This document shows positions 8,828 to 17,673 of a stretch of 64,000 nt of DNA, one piece after another. A program made the translations under genes and the position numbers. The DNA comes from JBOEGW01 sp050633625 (GTDB taxonomy: Bacteria; Pseudomonadota; Alphaproteobacteria; Rhodobacterales; Rhodobacteraceae). Location: positions 496,001-560,000 of the forward strand of contig JBOEGW010000003.1 in assembly GCA_050633625.1 (NCBI GenBank), in the 5' to 3' direction. How positions within the stretch are numbered: position 1 is the first letter of the stretch; each line of letters opens with the position of its first letter. The notes beneath the pieces are model-generated. The model was not told where the DNA came from. It was given only the letters and a program-made list of their open reading frames with translations, and did not search any database.

Positions 8828-11800
8828 GGGGTGATTGTGACGCGCCCGGCGGCACCGGTGGCGCGCATGTTAGCGCGGTACATATCCTCAACAGAGGCGG
8901 CGGGGTGATGGAAGCTTCCGGGTGTCACCGCGCGCACAATATAGGCAAGGCGCACAGGTTTGGCTTCGCGCAGATCAACCGCCGCCAGAAAGCGATCTTG
9001 GCGGAATTCTGTTGTTGCTGTGCTGCTTGTGAGGTTGAGCCAGTCCAGCGCCTTCACCTGGCCCGCGCGCAAGATGTTTGGGTTGTCGATCTCAAAGCCC
9101 GCGGGCAGAGGGTCGGCCACCATCAAACGCCCAGTGGCTTGTGTCAGTGGCGTCACGGTCACCACCGTCACAAGCCGCGTGCCTTGGCGAAGGTTTGCAG
9201 TCTCTACAGGCTGGCCTTCCATCGAAAAATACCGCCGTTCGATCACGTAACCATCTGAGCTTGGCGGCTCAGGGCGCAGGGGGGTGCCGCGAGTTGTCAT
9301 TGACAGGGTGATGCCATCTGCGCCTGTGTTCGCGATCTCCATTGGGCGGGCCAGCTCCGCCGCCGCGCGCACCTCGACAAGCGGGCCGTTCATCGCTTCT
9401 CCATCCACCAATAGCCCGGCGCCCGCGAAATCATCCAGCAATGCCCGCGAGGCCATCAAGGTCCAGACGGCTTCTTGGGTGGTGCGCCGCTTTCCGGCAC
9501 CCGCGATACGCGCCACAAGCGCCTCCACATCAATCACCTTCGATTGGGCCTCGGTTGCGAGCGCCAGAACGGCGGCCGTATCGCGTAGCTCGGTGCCATA
9601 ATCGCCGCGCCATAGCAGCGCATTCGACCCGCCCGCCTCAATCTGAGTCATTGCGCGTTTGAACATTCGATCCGCGCGTGGCCCGTCGCCATAGCTGGCC
9701 AAGGCCGCGCCAAGTTGAGCGCTCGCAAGCGGTGTGGAAAACGCCTCCGATTTCACGTCAGCATAATAGCGCAGATCCCCCATTGCCGCCGCGCCTTCTC
9801 GCGCAAGCACATAGAGCGCATAGGCCAAATCAGTGCCGCCACTGTCAAATCCGGGATGGTAATTCACCCGGTTTCGCAGATTATCCAGCGCCATACGTCG
9901 CGCCCGTTCTGGAACGTCGTAGCCTTCGGCTTGAGCACGAGTCAGGAAATCTGTGACGTAGGAATCCAGCCACAAGTCCCCGGATTGTGCCCGCCAAAGT
10001 CCAAAGCTACCTGAAGCGGCCTGGTTCGCCAGAACGGCAGAAATCGCACCTTGGATACGCCCCACGATATCGCTGTCAGCGGTTAGCCCCATCGCCTCCG
10101 CCACGCTGGAAAGATACAAAAGTGGCATCGCGCGTGAGGTTTGTTGCTCGGTGCAGCCATAAGGGTATTGGTCCAGCGTGGTCAGCAAACCCGGCACATC
10201 GAGGCGCGCCATTGGGCCAGCCGCGAGGGTGGCCTGAGCACCCGCAAGGTGCAGCCCGTCAAACACATCTTGTGAGAACGAAAACGTTTCCCCGGCCCCC
10301 AGTGTGACTTCCCGCGTCTGGATCACGTCTGGGTCAAGGCTTTGCACAGGAAGCGACACCGTCTTTGTCAAAGTTTCACCGCTTGGTGTGGTCAGCGCAA
10401 GTGTGATGGTCTGAAGCCCAGCCTCGGCTGCGCGCAAAGGTACGCTCAGGAGATGTGTTTCGCCTTGCGCAAGGGGGATCGGAGCGAAGTCCGTATTTCC
10501 AAGGGTGACGCCAGAAGCGCGCGCTGAAAGCAGCACATCGCCCTGCGGCCCCTGGGCGTGCGTCAGCTCCAACAACATGCGCGCCTCATCGCCGGGCGCA
10601 AGGAAGCGGGGCAAAGACGCGGTGAGCACAATTGGATCGCGCACGAGCATATCCGCGCCCGCTTGCCCCACGCCGGTTTGCGACCACGCAATCGCCATAA
10701 GCCGCACCGAACCGTTGAATTCCGGGAGTGTCACGGGGGCTTTTGCAACACCATCGACGACCTTAATCGGGCCAATGACCTGTGCCATCAAATCCTCTGT
10801 GGGCGGCGGGGCTTGCATGGTCATTTCAGACAAGAAGTCGCCGCCAGATCGCACCTGCCCCATGGCACCATTGCGCCCATCTATCAGCCTTCCATATACA
10901 TCGCGCAAGCCAACGCCAAGGCGACGCTGGCCGAAATAGTGATTGGAGGGGTCGGGATCGGTGAAACCCGTGATGTTGAGAATACCCTGATCAATCGCGG
11001 CCAGCGTTACATAGGCGGTTTCGCCATCGGCAATGCCCTCAACGGCGATCTCGACCTCCACCTTGCCCCGTGGCTTCGCTTCCGCTGGCGCGAGGATACG
11101 CGCGGAAAGTTGATGCGCGCCAGGGTCGACAGTTGCATGGGTCAACCCTAAGGCGCGAACGGGCGTTCGCCCCTCAAGCGCATCAAGCGGCTGGATGAGT
11201 GTTGCTGTCACATATGCGCCCGCGCCCCAGTCATCCGTCACCGACAACGCGACAATGTTTTCGCCCTGTTTGGCCTCCACAGTTTCCATGTGGATCAGCC
11301 GGTTTGAGACGACTGTAATCAACGCCTTGCCCGCACTGCGCGGCACGAAACGCAGCTTTGCCGTGTCGCCGGGTTTATACCCTTTTGCATCCAAAGACAC
11401 GTCGAGCATGTCGGGTGTTGTGGTGGTGTCCGCGGCAGCATACCAGCCCGCGTAAAACTCGGTTGAGGAGGCGAGGTAGGGGGTGGATTTTCGCGTCACG
11501 ACAACCTCGTATCGCCCCCATGTTGTGGGCGCGACAATGCTGGTTGGTGTATCGCCAAGGGTCGCTTCGCCCTGTGCAACGCGCGTGCGTGTTGTGATCG
11601 GTTCCCATTGCCAGTAGCCATCTGTGGTGTACCACTGGTATCGGGTTTCCACTCGGTTGACCGCCCAAGTCACCTCCATCGAGGTGGTGCTCAGGTCAGG
11701 GGAAACTGCCAAGACCTCAAAGCGGGCCTCATCCCCTTCGCCCAGTTCTCCTTCAAAGCCGGGCTTGATGCCGATCACAGGACCAGATGGCGCGACTGGC

Positions 11801-14253
11801 CGGGTGAAATTGCGCTCCACCGGGCGGCCAGAGTTCTCACTCACAGTGACGCTTATACTCGCTTCATGGGGGCGGCTCAGGTCTTTGGGTTCCGGAGTTT
11901 GCAGGCGCAATTCAGCGATCCCGCTATCATCGGAAGTGCTGCGCACAGGATCGGCATAGATCGGCTGCGCGTTTGAGTCATATTCGCCAAAAACATAACC
12001 GGGATAGGCCGCAAGCGATGTTGTGGGGCGCAACCGCAGGCTGGCTTCTGCCGCCAGCCCCGCGCCGGGCGCACCAAACAAATACCGAGCGTCCACACGA
12101 ATTTGGGCGGTTTTGGCGGGGCGCAAAGTCGCTGCGATTTCTGTGTCAAAATCAATCCGCTCCGGCAAGAAATCCTCAACGAGCACAGTGGTGGAAGCGA
12201 GTGCGGGCGCATCGACGTCCGCATGAATTTCGAGCCGCCAGGTACCGCGCGGCGCATTCCCTGAAACTGGCAACTCGATCATATGCCCGCCTGCGCCAAC
12301 ACCTTGCGAAACATGGCGTGAAAACTCGACCCCATCCGGTCGATGCAATATGGCCGTCAGGGGCAAGCCCTCTATCCCGTTCGCCTTGCTGTCTCGCGCC
12401 AGAACCGTGGCGAATATCGTTTCGCCAGCGCGGTAGGCCCCGCGATCTGTGGCGAGGAAAACATCAATCGGCGGGCTGGCGGGGCGGCCTTCGACACCTC
12501 GATCCGAGAGGTCAAACTCAGGGTCCGAAAGCGACAAGAACGACAGGTCATCCGCACCCGAGCGCGCCACCAAGAGTGCTGGCTCGGCACCGGAGGTGCC
12601 CGAAATCACCCCGACAGGAAAGTTCAGGTATCCATTCGCATCCGTGACGCCCGTTCCAAGGACCGCGTTCGATTGAGACAACAGCTCAACCTCAACGCCC
12701 TCTAGCGCCTCAGCGCTGCCAAGTGCGCGCGCAAAAACATGGAGCCCGTCTGATCCGCTCATGCTGGCAAGCCCAATGTCAGAAACAACGAACCACTGCG
12801 TAGCACTCGGCTCATCCGCATTCCCCCCGACCGGGCGGGCGTTGATCACAAAAATCCCGGCCCCTTGCCCGGCAAGCGCCTCATCCATCGGTAAACGGCG
12901 GGTCACATTCTGGTTCAGTTCCGTATCGACGCTGGCGGTGCCGCGCCAAACCTGCGTTGCCATTTCGCGATCAAAATACTCAGCCTCATAGCGATCAATG
13001 CCACGCGCAAAAAACCTTTGTTGCATGGTGCGCAGTAGGCTGCGGTCCGACACTTTGTGGAGCGTCAATTCGATCTCTGGCGCATTCACTGATACGATCG
13101 GCAGCCCGGCGCCCGGTGCGCGTGGCAAAACATAAGCCCGGCCCGGAAAATTCACGCTGGGCGCACGGTCGCGCACATATTGCGTGAGGCGCACAGATTT
13201 GCTCAGGGTTTCACCGGACGCAGCTGGCAACCCTTCGCGCAGCGTAAATTCGTAGCGCGCCCCGTGACGCAGACCGGCAAGGCAAAGTTGCGCCCCTTCC
13301 ACCTCGACCGAAACACCCTCGGTTTCGCTTTGCACGAAGGGGGCGTAATCTGTTCCGCGTTTGATCAAAGGTTCGGAAAACGTCGCGCAAATACGCGGCG
13401 CAGCCAGCTCGGATTGAACCTCAGTGTCAGCCACGCGGAACCCATATTTCTCAACAGCCCGCTCCAAGGCCCGCGCAATGTCGTCGCGGGGCTGAAGCGA
13501 TTGCGCAAGTCGCAACGCCTGCACCGTATCCCGGCCGCGCCCAGCCCCTTCAAGGCCCGTTGCCATCGACGCCAACAAAGTTGTGCGCGTTGCGTCATGG
13601 GTGGCGCGCAACACGCCGGAAATCGCGGCTTGATACCCGGCTGTATTGAGGGCGCGTTTTTCTTGGCGGTTTTCTGATTTCTCCGCCAGACGCAAGGTAA
13701 GGCGCGCATATTCCGCCCAATCTGCCGGCCCATCTGTGAGCACTGTGACGGCCCCCCAAAGCCGACGCGCGCGCTTTAGGTCGCCCCCTTGCTCGGCATT
13801 GAGCGCTTGGCGCATCAACACCTCCGGCGCATAGCCGCCCGCAACATAGGAAAGTGGCAAACTGCGCGCGGTGTTTTCGGCGTTTGTAATATCGGCAGGC
13901 GACAAAAACGCAGAAAGCTCTGGCAAAAACGACTCAGCCCCGGCGCGCGTGCGTGCAGGAACATTCAGAACACGCGCTGATATCGCGCCCTCATAAGGCT
14001 CTTGGCGCTCAACGTCAGACTTGAGAAAACAGGCCGAATTTCGCGCGTTATAAGTGAAGGCCGTACAAACGGACTGCGCGAGACAGGCGGATTCGCAGGA
14101 TTTAAGCGTTACATCGCGCAGAAAATCGAGATCAGCCCCATAAAAATCCACGTCCTCAAACAGCACAATTCGCCTTTCGGCGAGTGGGCTTTGCGCCAAG
14201 GCTGAACTCGTAAAAATTGAAACAAAACTAAGGAAAATAAGAAGTTTCCGCAT
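8824..14253 (-). CDS. yfhM: Bacterial alpha-2-macroglobulin family protein with N-terminal PAN/Apple-like domain
   Basis: A very large periplasmic protease-trap protein (1,809 residues). The thioester motif GCTEQ is intact in DQYPYGCTEQQTSR; the Cys-Gln bond covalently captures attacking proteases. MG domains, bait-region-type sequence and the alpha-alpha toroid follow the usual order. Residues about 25-95 hold a cysteine-rich PAN/Apple-like module (CESACLAQSVCTAFTYN). I use the ATG at 14253: it begins a signal peptide (MRKLLIFLSFVSIFTSSALA) and has GGAGGAAGACGTG in front. There is no lipobox, unlike E. coli YfhM, so this copy looks soluble in the periplasm rather than lipid-anchored. It is coupled to pbpC downstream. 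Confidence 0.95.
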   Translation of the reverse strand: MRKLLIFLSFVSIFTSSALAQSPLAERRIVLFEDVDFYGADLDFLRDVTLKSCESACLAQSVCTAFTYNARNSACFLKSDVERQEPYEGAISARVLNVPARTRAGAESFLPELSAFLSPADITNAENTARSLPLSYVAGGYAPEVLMRQALNAEQGGDLKRARRLWGAVTVLTDGPADWAEYARLTLRLAEKSENRQEKRALNTAGYQAAISGVLRATHDATRTTLLASMATGLEGAGRGRDTVQALRLAQSLQPRDDIARALERAVEKYGFRVADTEVQSELAAPRICATFSEPLIKRGTDYAPFVQSETEGVSVEVEGAQLCLAGLRHGARYEFTLREGLPAASGETLSKSVRLTQYVRDRAPSVNFPGRAYVLPRAPGAGLPIVSVNAPEIELTLHKVSDRSLLRTMQQRFFARGIDRYEAEYFDREMATQVWRGTASVDTELNQNVTRRLPMDEALAGQGAGIFVINARPVGGNADEPSATQWFVVSDIGLASMSGSDGLHVFARALGSAEALEGVEVELLSQSNAVLGTGVTDANGYLNFPVGVISGTSGAEPALLVARSGADDLSFLSLSDPEFDLSDRGVEGRPASPPIDVFLATDRGAYRAGETIFATVLARDSKANGIEGLPLTAILHRPDGVEFSRHVSQGVGAGGHMIELPVSGNAPRGTWRLEIHADVDAPALASTTVLVEDFLPERIDFDTEIAATLRPAKTAQIRVDARYLFGAPGAGLAAEASLRLRPTTSLAAYPGYVFGEYDSNAQPIYADPVRSTSDDSGIAELRLQTPEPKDLSRPHEASISVTVSENSGRPVERNFTRPVAPSGPVIGIKPGFEGELGEGDEARFEVLAVSPDLSTTSMEVTWAVNRVETRYQWYTTDGYWQWEPITTRTRVAQGEATLGDTPTSIVAPTTWGRYEVVVTRKSTPYLASSTEFYAGWYAAADTTTTPDMLDVSLDAKGYKPGDTAKLRFVPRSAGKALITVVSNRLIHMETVEAKQGENIVALSVTDDWGAGAYVTATLIQPLDALEGRTPVRALGLTHATVDPGAHQLSARILAPAEAKPRGKVEVEIAVEGIADGETAYVTLAAIDQGILNITGFTDPDPSNHYFGQRRLGVGLRDVYGRLIDGRNGAMGQVRSGGDFLSEMTMQAPPPTEDLMAQVIGPIKVVDGVAKAPVTLPEFNGSVRLMAIAWSQTGVGQAGADMLVRDPIVLTASLPRFLAPGDEARMLLELTHAQGPQGDVLLSARASGVTLGNTDFAPIPLAQGETHLLSVPLRAAEAGLQTITLALTTPSGETLTKTVSLPVQSLDPDVIQTREVTLGAGETFSFSQDVFDGLHLAGAQATLAAGPMARLDVPGLLTTLDQYPYGCTEQQTSRAMPLLYLSSVAEAMGLTADSDIVGRIQGAISAVLANQAASGSFGLWRAQSGDLWLDSYVTDFLTRAQAEGYDVPERARRMALDNLRNRVNYHPGFDSGGTDLAYALYVLAREGAAAMGDLRYYADVKSEAFSTPLASAQLGAALASYGDGPRADRMFKRAMTQIEAGGSNALLWRGDYGTELRDTAAVLALATEAQSKVIDVEALVARIAGAGKRRTTQEAVWTLMASRALLDDFAGAGLLVDGEAMNGPLVEVRAAAELARPMEIANTGADGITLSMTTRGTPLRPEPPSSDGYVIERRYFSMEGQPVETANLRQGTRLVTVVTVTPLTQATGRLMVADPLPAGFEIDNPNILRAGQVKALDWLNLTSSTATTEFRQDRFLAAVDLREAKPVRLAYIVRAVTPGSFHHPAASVEDMYRANMRATGAAGRVTITP

Positions 14254-14410
14254 CACGTCTTCCTCCTGCAATGCGTCATGCTTGCACGAGACAGACGGTC
14301 TCGCAACGATTCCTGCCAAGTTTTTGCGTGGATTTATTGTCGCGCATTAAGGGTGTGTTCATCATGATTGGCCAAACTCCTGATCACAATTGATGCTGCG
14401 GGAGAGACCG

Positions 14411-16903
14411 ATGAACGCCGATGCTTTGCTGACCCAAGAACGCCGCGCCAGAATGGCAGCGGAACGGTTGTTGGCGCAAAAGGAAACTGAGCTATTTGAG
14501 GCCAACAGAATGTTGTCCAAACACGCTCGGTCCCTGTCTGAAGATTTGGTCGAAACGCGCGAGACGGTCGAGGAGGTGAAGGGCGAGAACACCCGCGTTC
14601 TTGCGGATTTGGAACGCGCAACCACCGAAGTTTCAATCGCGAAACGCCGGCTTTGGAGCTCGATTGAGACCATCGAGGATGGGTTTGCTGTTTTTGATCA
14701 TGAGAGCCGGCTGATCGTGGCAAACCCTGCATATTATCAACCGTTTGACGGGTTGGAGTGCATTCGACCGGGCGCCCACTATGAGGAGGTGGTGGAGGCT
14801 GTTTTGGCTGAGGGCATTGTTGATATTGGGGAGGTTAGCCCTGCACGTTGGCGCGAGGACATGCTCGCGCGCTGGTACAGCGATGCGCCTGATCCTCGAC
14901 AGATATCTTTGTGGGATGGCACCCATGTTCGGCTTGTTGATCGGCGCGCGCCGGGTGGTGATACAGTGTGCTTGGGGCTGAATGTCACCGAGGCCATTCA
15001 ACGCGAAGAAAAGCTCGAATCCGCAATGCACCGCGCCGAGGCCGCGAACCGTGCAAAATCGGCCTTCTTGGCCAATATGTCCCATGAAATCCGCACACCG
15101 ATGAATGGCGTGGTGTCCATGGCTGACCTGATGGCGGAGGCGCCGCTCGACGAGGAAATGGCGCTCTATGTGGATACCATCCGCACATCAGGCCGCGCCC
15201 TTTTGACGATCATTAACGATGTGTTGGACTATTCCAAAATCGAAGCCACGAAGCTGGTTTTGCACCCTGAACCATTTGATCTGGAAAAAACCATCCTAGA
15301 AATCCTCACCCTCTTGCAGCCAACCGTGCGTGAAAAGGGACTGAAGGTGATGATTGACTATGACATGTTCCTCCCTACGCAGTTTGAAGCCGATCCGGTT
15401 CGCTTTCGTCAGGTGCTCACGAACTTGCTCGGCAATGCCGTGAAGTTCACCGAAACGGGGCATGTGTTGGTGCGGGTCGTTGGCGTTCCTTTGGAACCGG
15501 GCGCGGCGCAGCGGATCCATATCACTGTTGAGGATACCGGTATTGGCATTGCGCCGGAGATGCAGCCCCATGTGTTTGGGGAGTTCAATCAGGTCGAGGA
15601 CGAACGCAATCGGAGCTATGAGGGCACCGGGCTTGGTCTCGCGATAACAAAGGAACTGGTTGAGCTTATGGGGGGCAAAATCTGGGTTGAAAGCGCGCTA
15701 GGGGAAGGGTCGTGTTTTGGACTGCACTTAACTTTGCCGGTCGTCGAAAAGGTGCCTGAGGTGGATTTGCCGCTTTGGATGAAGCGGGCGGTCTTGGTGA
15801 TGCCAGACGATCTGCATCGCGACATTCTGGCGAAACGGCTGGTTGCTTTGGGTTTGGCCGTGCGCACCGTGGACAAGGGCGCAGAGGGCATTTTGGCAGC
15901 ACGAAAAGCTCAGCTCGTCTTTCTCGAAGCAACCCAAGTTGACATGCGCGCAGATGTTTTTCTTGCGGGTCTACAAGATGCAGGCGCGAACGCGCATGTT
16001 GTCACAATCGGCCAGCTTGGCAACGCAACCGAGCTTCCCGACGGCGCGGCGGGCACGTTGCACAAACCGGTATCGCGCCCCGACCTTTTGAACTTGTTGG
16101 TCGGATTGGACGCGCCGGAGGCGGTTGATGCGCCAGGCATCTCCGACAGCCCTCTTCCTGACGACCAAACGCCGGACCAAACGCCGGATCAAACGCCGGA
16201 TCAAACGCAGGACGCGCTTGAAGATCATCCGGTTGAACAGCCAGCGGAAACCCCTGATGCGCCGATGTTTGGCTCCCGGCGCACCTCGGTCAGTATCGAG
16301 CGGACGTCAAAACATGAAGCGCCTGTTGCCCGCGTGGACGCGCCGGAAACGCCCGACCTTGATGCTGAGAGCCCCAGCAAATCTGACACCCAAGTTGGCA
16401 CCGAAACTGAAACTGGAAGCGATACTGAAGCCGATGTTGGCAACATTTTCGCAGACCCAGCGCCGACAACAACACTGCGCAAAATGCGCGTTTTGGCCGC
16501 AGAGGACAACAAAACCAACCGCTTGGTGCTCTCAAAACTGATCAAGGCATGCGACATTGACTTGACTTTTGCTGAGAACGGCTTTGAAGCGGTTGCGGCG
16601 TTTGAAGAGTTGAACCCTGACTTGATTTTCATGGATATTTCTATGCCGGGCATGGACGGCAAGGAGGCCACCCGCACCATTCGCGCGATGGAAGCTGAAA
16701 AGGGGTTGCCCCGCACGCGGATCGTCGCGCTCACGGCACATGCTATGACTGGAGATGGGGATGAGATCATGGGGCACGGGCTTGATGAGCATCTCACAAA
16801 GCCCCTGAAAAAGCCGCTCATATTGGCAGAAATTCAAAACGCTTGCCCGCCAGATGCGCGCGCACCCTTGCCAGAAGATCGCCCAGAACAAGCGCGGGCG
16901 TGA
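14411..16903 (+). CDS. Hybrid sensor histidine kinase/response regulator with a degenerate middle receiver
   Basis: An 830-residue soluble hybrid kinase with no membrane helix. An N-terminal coiled coil (residues 1-80) is followed by a PAS_7-like domain (about 83-200), a HisKA domain with the phospho-acceptor His225 in NMSHEIRTPMNG, an HATPase with LTNLLGNAVKFTETG and VEDTGIGI, a receiver-like domain at about 458-565, a Pro/Asp/Thr-rich linker (575-690) and a true C-terminal receiver with Asp742 in FMDISMPGMDG. The middle receiver has Glu506 where the phosphorylated aspartate should be. The ATG at 14411 has GGGAGAG upstream; an upstream TTG/ATG pair is less likely. It stands alone, divergent from the macroglobulin gene and convergent with yaaA. 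Signal and partner are unknown. Confidence 0.9.
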   Translation: MNADALLTQERRARMAAERLLAQKETELFEANRMLSKHARSLSEDLVETRETVEEVKGENTRVLADLERATTEVSIAKRRLWSSIETIEDGFAVFDHESRLIVANPAYYQPFDGLECIRPGAHYEEVVEAVLAEGIVDIGEVSPARWREDMLARWYSDAPDPRQISLWDGTHVRLVDRRAPGGDTVCLGLNVTEAIQREEKLESAMHRAEAANRAKSAFLANMSHEIRTPMNGVVSMADLMAEAPLDEEMALYVDTIRTSGRALLTIINDVLDYSKIEATKLVLHPEPFDLEKTILEILTLLQPTVREKGLKVMIDYDMFLPTQFEADPVRFRQVLTNLLGNAVKFTETGHVLVRVVGVPLEPGAAQRIHITVEDTGIGIAPEMQPHVFGEFNQVEDERNRSYEGTGLGLAITKELVELMGGKIWVESALGEGSCFGLHLTLPVVEKVPEVDLPLWMKRAVLVMPDDLHRDILAKRLVALGLAVRTVDKGAEGILAARKAQLVFLEATQVDMRADVFLAGLQDAGANAHVVTIGQLGNATELPDGAAGTLHKPVSRPDLLNLLVGLDAPEAVDAPGISDSPLPDDQTPDQTPDQTPDQTQDALEDHPVEQPAETPDAPMFGSRRTSVSIERTSKHEAPVARVDAPETPDLDAESPSKSDTQVGTETETGSDTEADVGNIFADPAPTTTLRKMRVLAAEDNKTNRLVLSKLIKACDIDLTFAENGFEAVAAFEELNPDLIFMDISMPGMDGKEATRTIRAMEAEKGLPRTRIVALTAHAMTGDGDEIMGHGLDEHLTKPLKKPLILAEIQNACPPDARAPLPEDRPEQARA
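16163..16210 (+). repeat. Four 12-bp tandem repeats in a kinase linker
   Basis: Four head-to-tail copies of GAYCAAACGCCG (the last ends CAG) encode DQTP-DQTP-DQTP-DQTQ in the linker between the degenerate and true receivers. The unit is a multiple of three, so copy-number change would alter linker length without a frameshift. Confidence 0.95.
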
Positions 16904-16905
16904 AG

Positions 16906-17673
16906 CTAGGTGGCGCTCTCAGGTCGCAAAAACACAGGGCGCTCTTCGGTGCTTTGATCGGGCTGGAATTCGTAACCGCCCGCTTCAAACTCACATAGCT
17001 GTTTTGGATCAGTGATGCGCCCTTCGCAAATAAAGCGCGCCATCGCGCCGCGTGCCTTTTTGGCAAAGAAACTAATGATTTTCGTTTCGCTCTTGCGGGT
17101 TTCGAAAAACACCGGCGTAATGACCCGCAAAGACAGGGCTTTTCGATCCGCCGCTGTGAAGTATTCAACCGATGCACAGTTGATCAACGTATTGGTGCCA
17201 ATCTCTTGCGCTGCATCATTGAGTTTCAGCGCGATTTTGTCGCCCCAAAACTCATAAAGCGATTTTTTGCGCCCCACCTTGAGCCGCGTGCCCATTTCTA
17301 AGCGGTGTGGTTCAATCAAATCACAGGGGCGCAGCAGCCCATAGAGACCTGACAAAATCCGCAAATGTGCCTGCGCGAAGTCCAGCGCCGCATCATCCAT
17401 CGTTGTGGCTTCAAGTCCGGCGTAGGTGTCCCCCGCGTATAAGTCGATCGCACGCTTTTCTCCCGCTCCAGAGCCGATCACGCCGTATCTCTCGACGTTG
17501 AGCGCGGCCAGAGCTGGGGAAATTTTCATCAGCTTTTCAAGCGCGGCGGGCTTTAGTTTGCGCGCGGCCTTCAAAAGCGCATCACGTTCCTCCAAAAAAT
17601 CCGGCGTCGTGCCTGTCGGCTTTTGCGCCTCGTTTTCGTTCATCCGTTTGGCCGGGGACACGACAATCAACAT
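16906..17673 (-). CDS. yaaA: Peroxide stress protein YaaA
   Basis: A 255-residue member of the YaaA/DUF328 family, which limits free iron and protects DNA and proteins during hydrogen peroxide stress in E. coli; the biochemical activity is unresolved. The family N-terminus MLIVVSPAKRM is intact, and the C-terminal half carries the conserved YLVNCAS-like (here TLINCASVEYF) and FFAKKARG segments. The ATG overlaps the last codons of recQ by seven bases, so the pair is probably an operon (recQ-yaaA), linking DNA repair with oxidative stress protection. It converges on the hybrid kinase gene, with two bases between the stops. Confidence 0.93.
   Translation of the reverse strand: MLIVVSPAKRMNENEAQKPTGTTPDFLEERDALLKAARKLKPAALEKLMKISPALAALNVERYGVIGSGAGEKRAIDLYAGDTYAGLEATTMDDAALDFAQAHLRILSGLYGLLRPCDLIEPHRLEMGTRLKVGRKKSLYEFWGDKIALKLNDAAQEIGTNTLINCASVEYFTAADRKALSLRVITPVFFETRKSETKIISFFAKKARGAMARFICEGRITDPKQLCEFEAGGYEFQPDQSTEERPVFLRPESAT

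Noticed and set aside
16163..16210. Short repeat array as CRISPR
   Set aside because: The repeats are 12 bp, contiguous, in frame inside a gene, and have no spacers.
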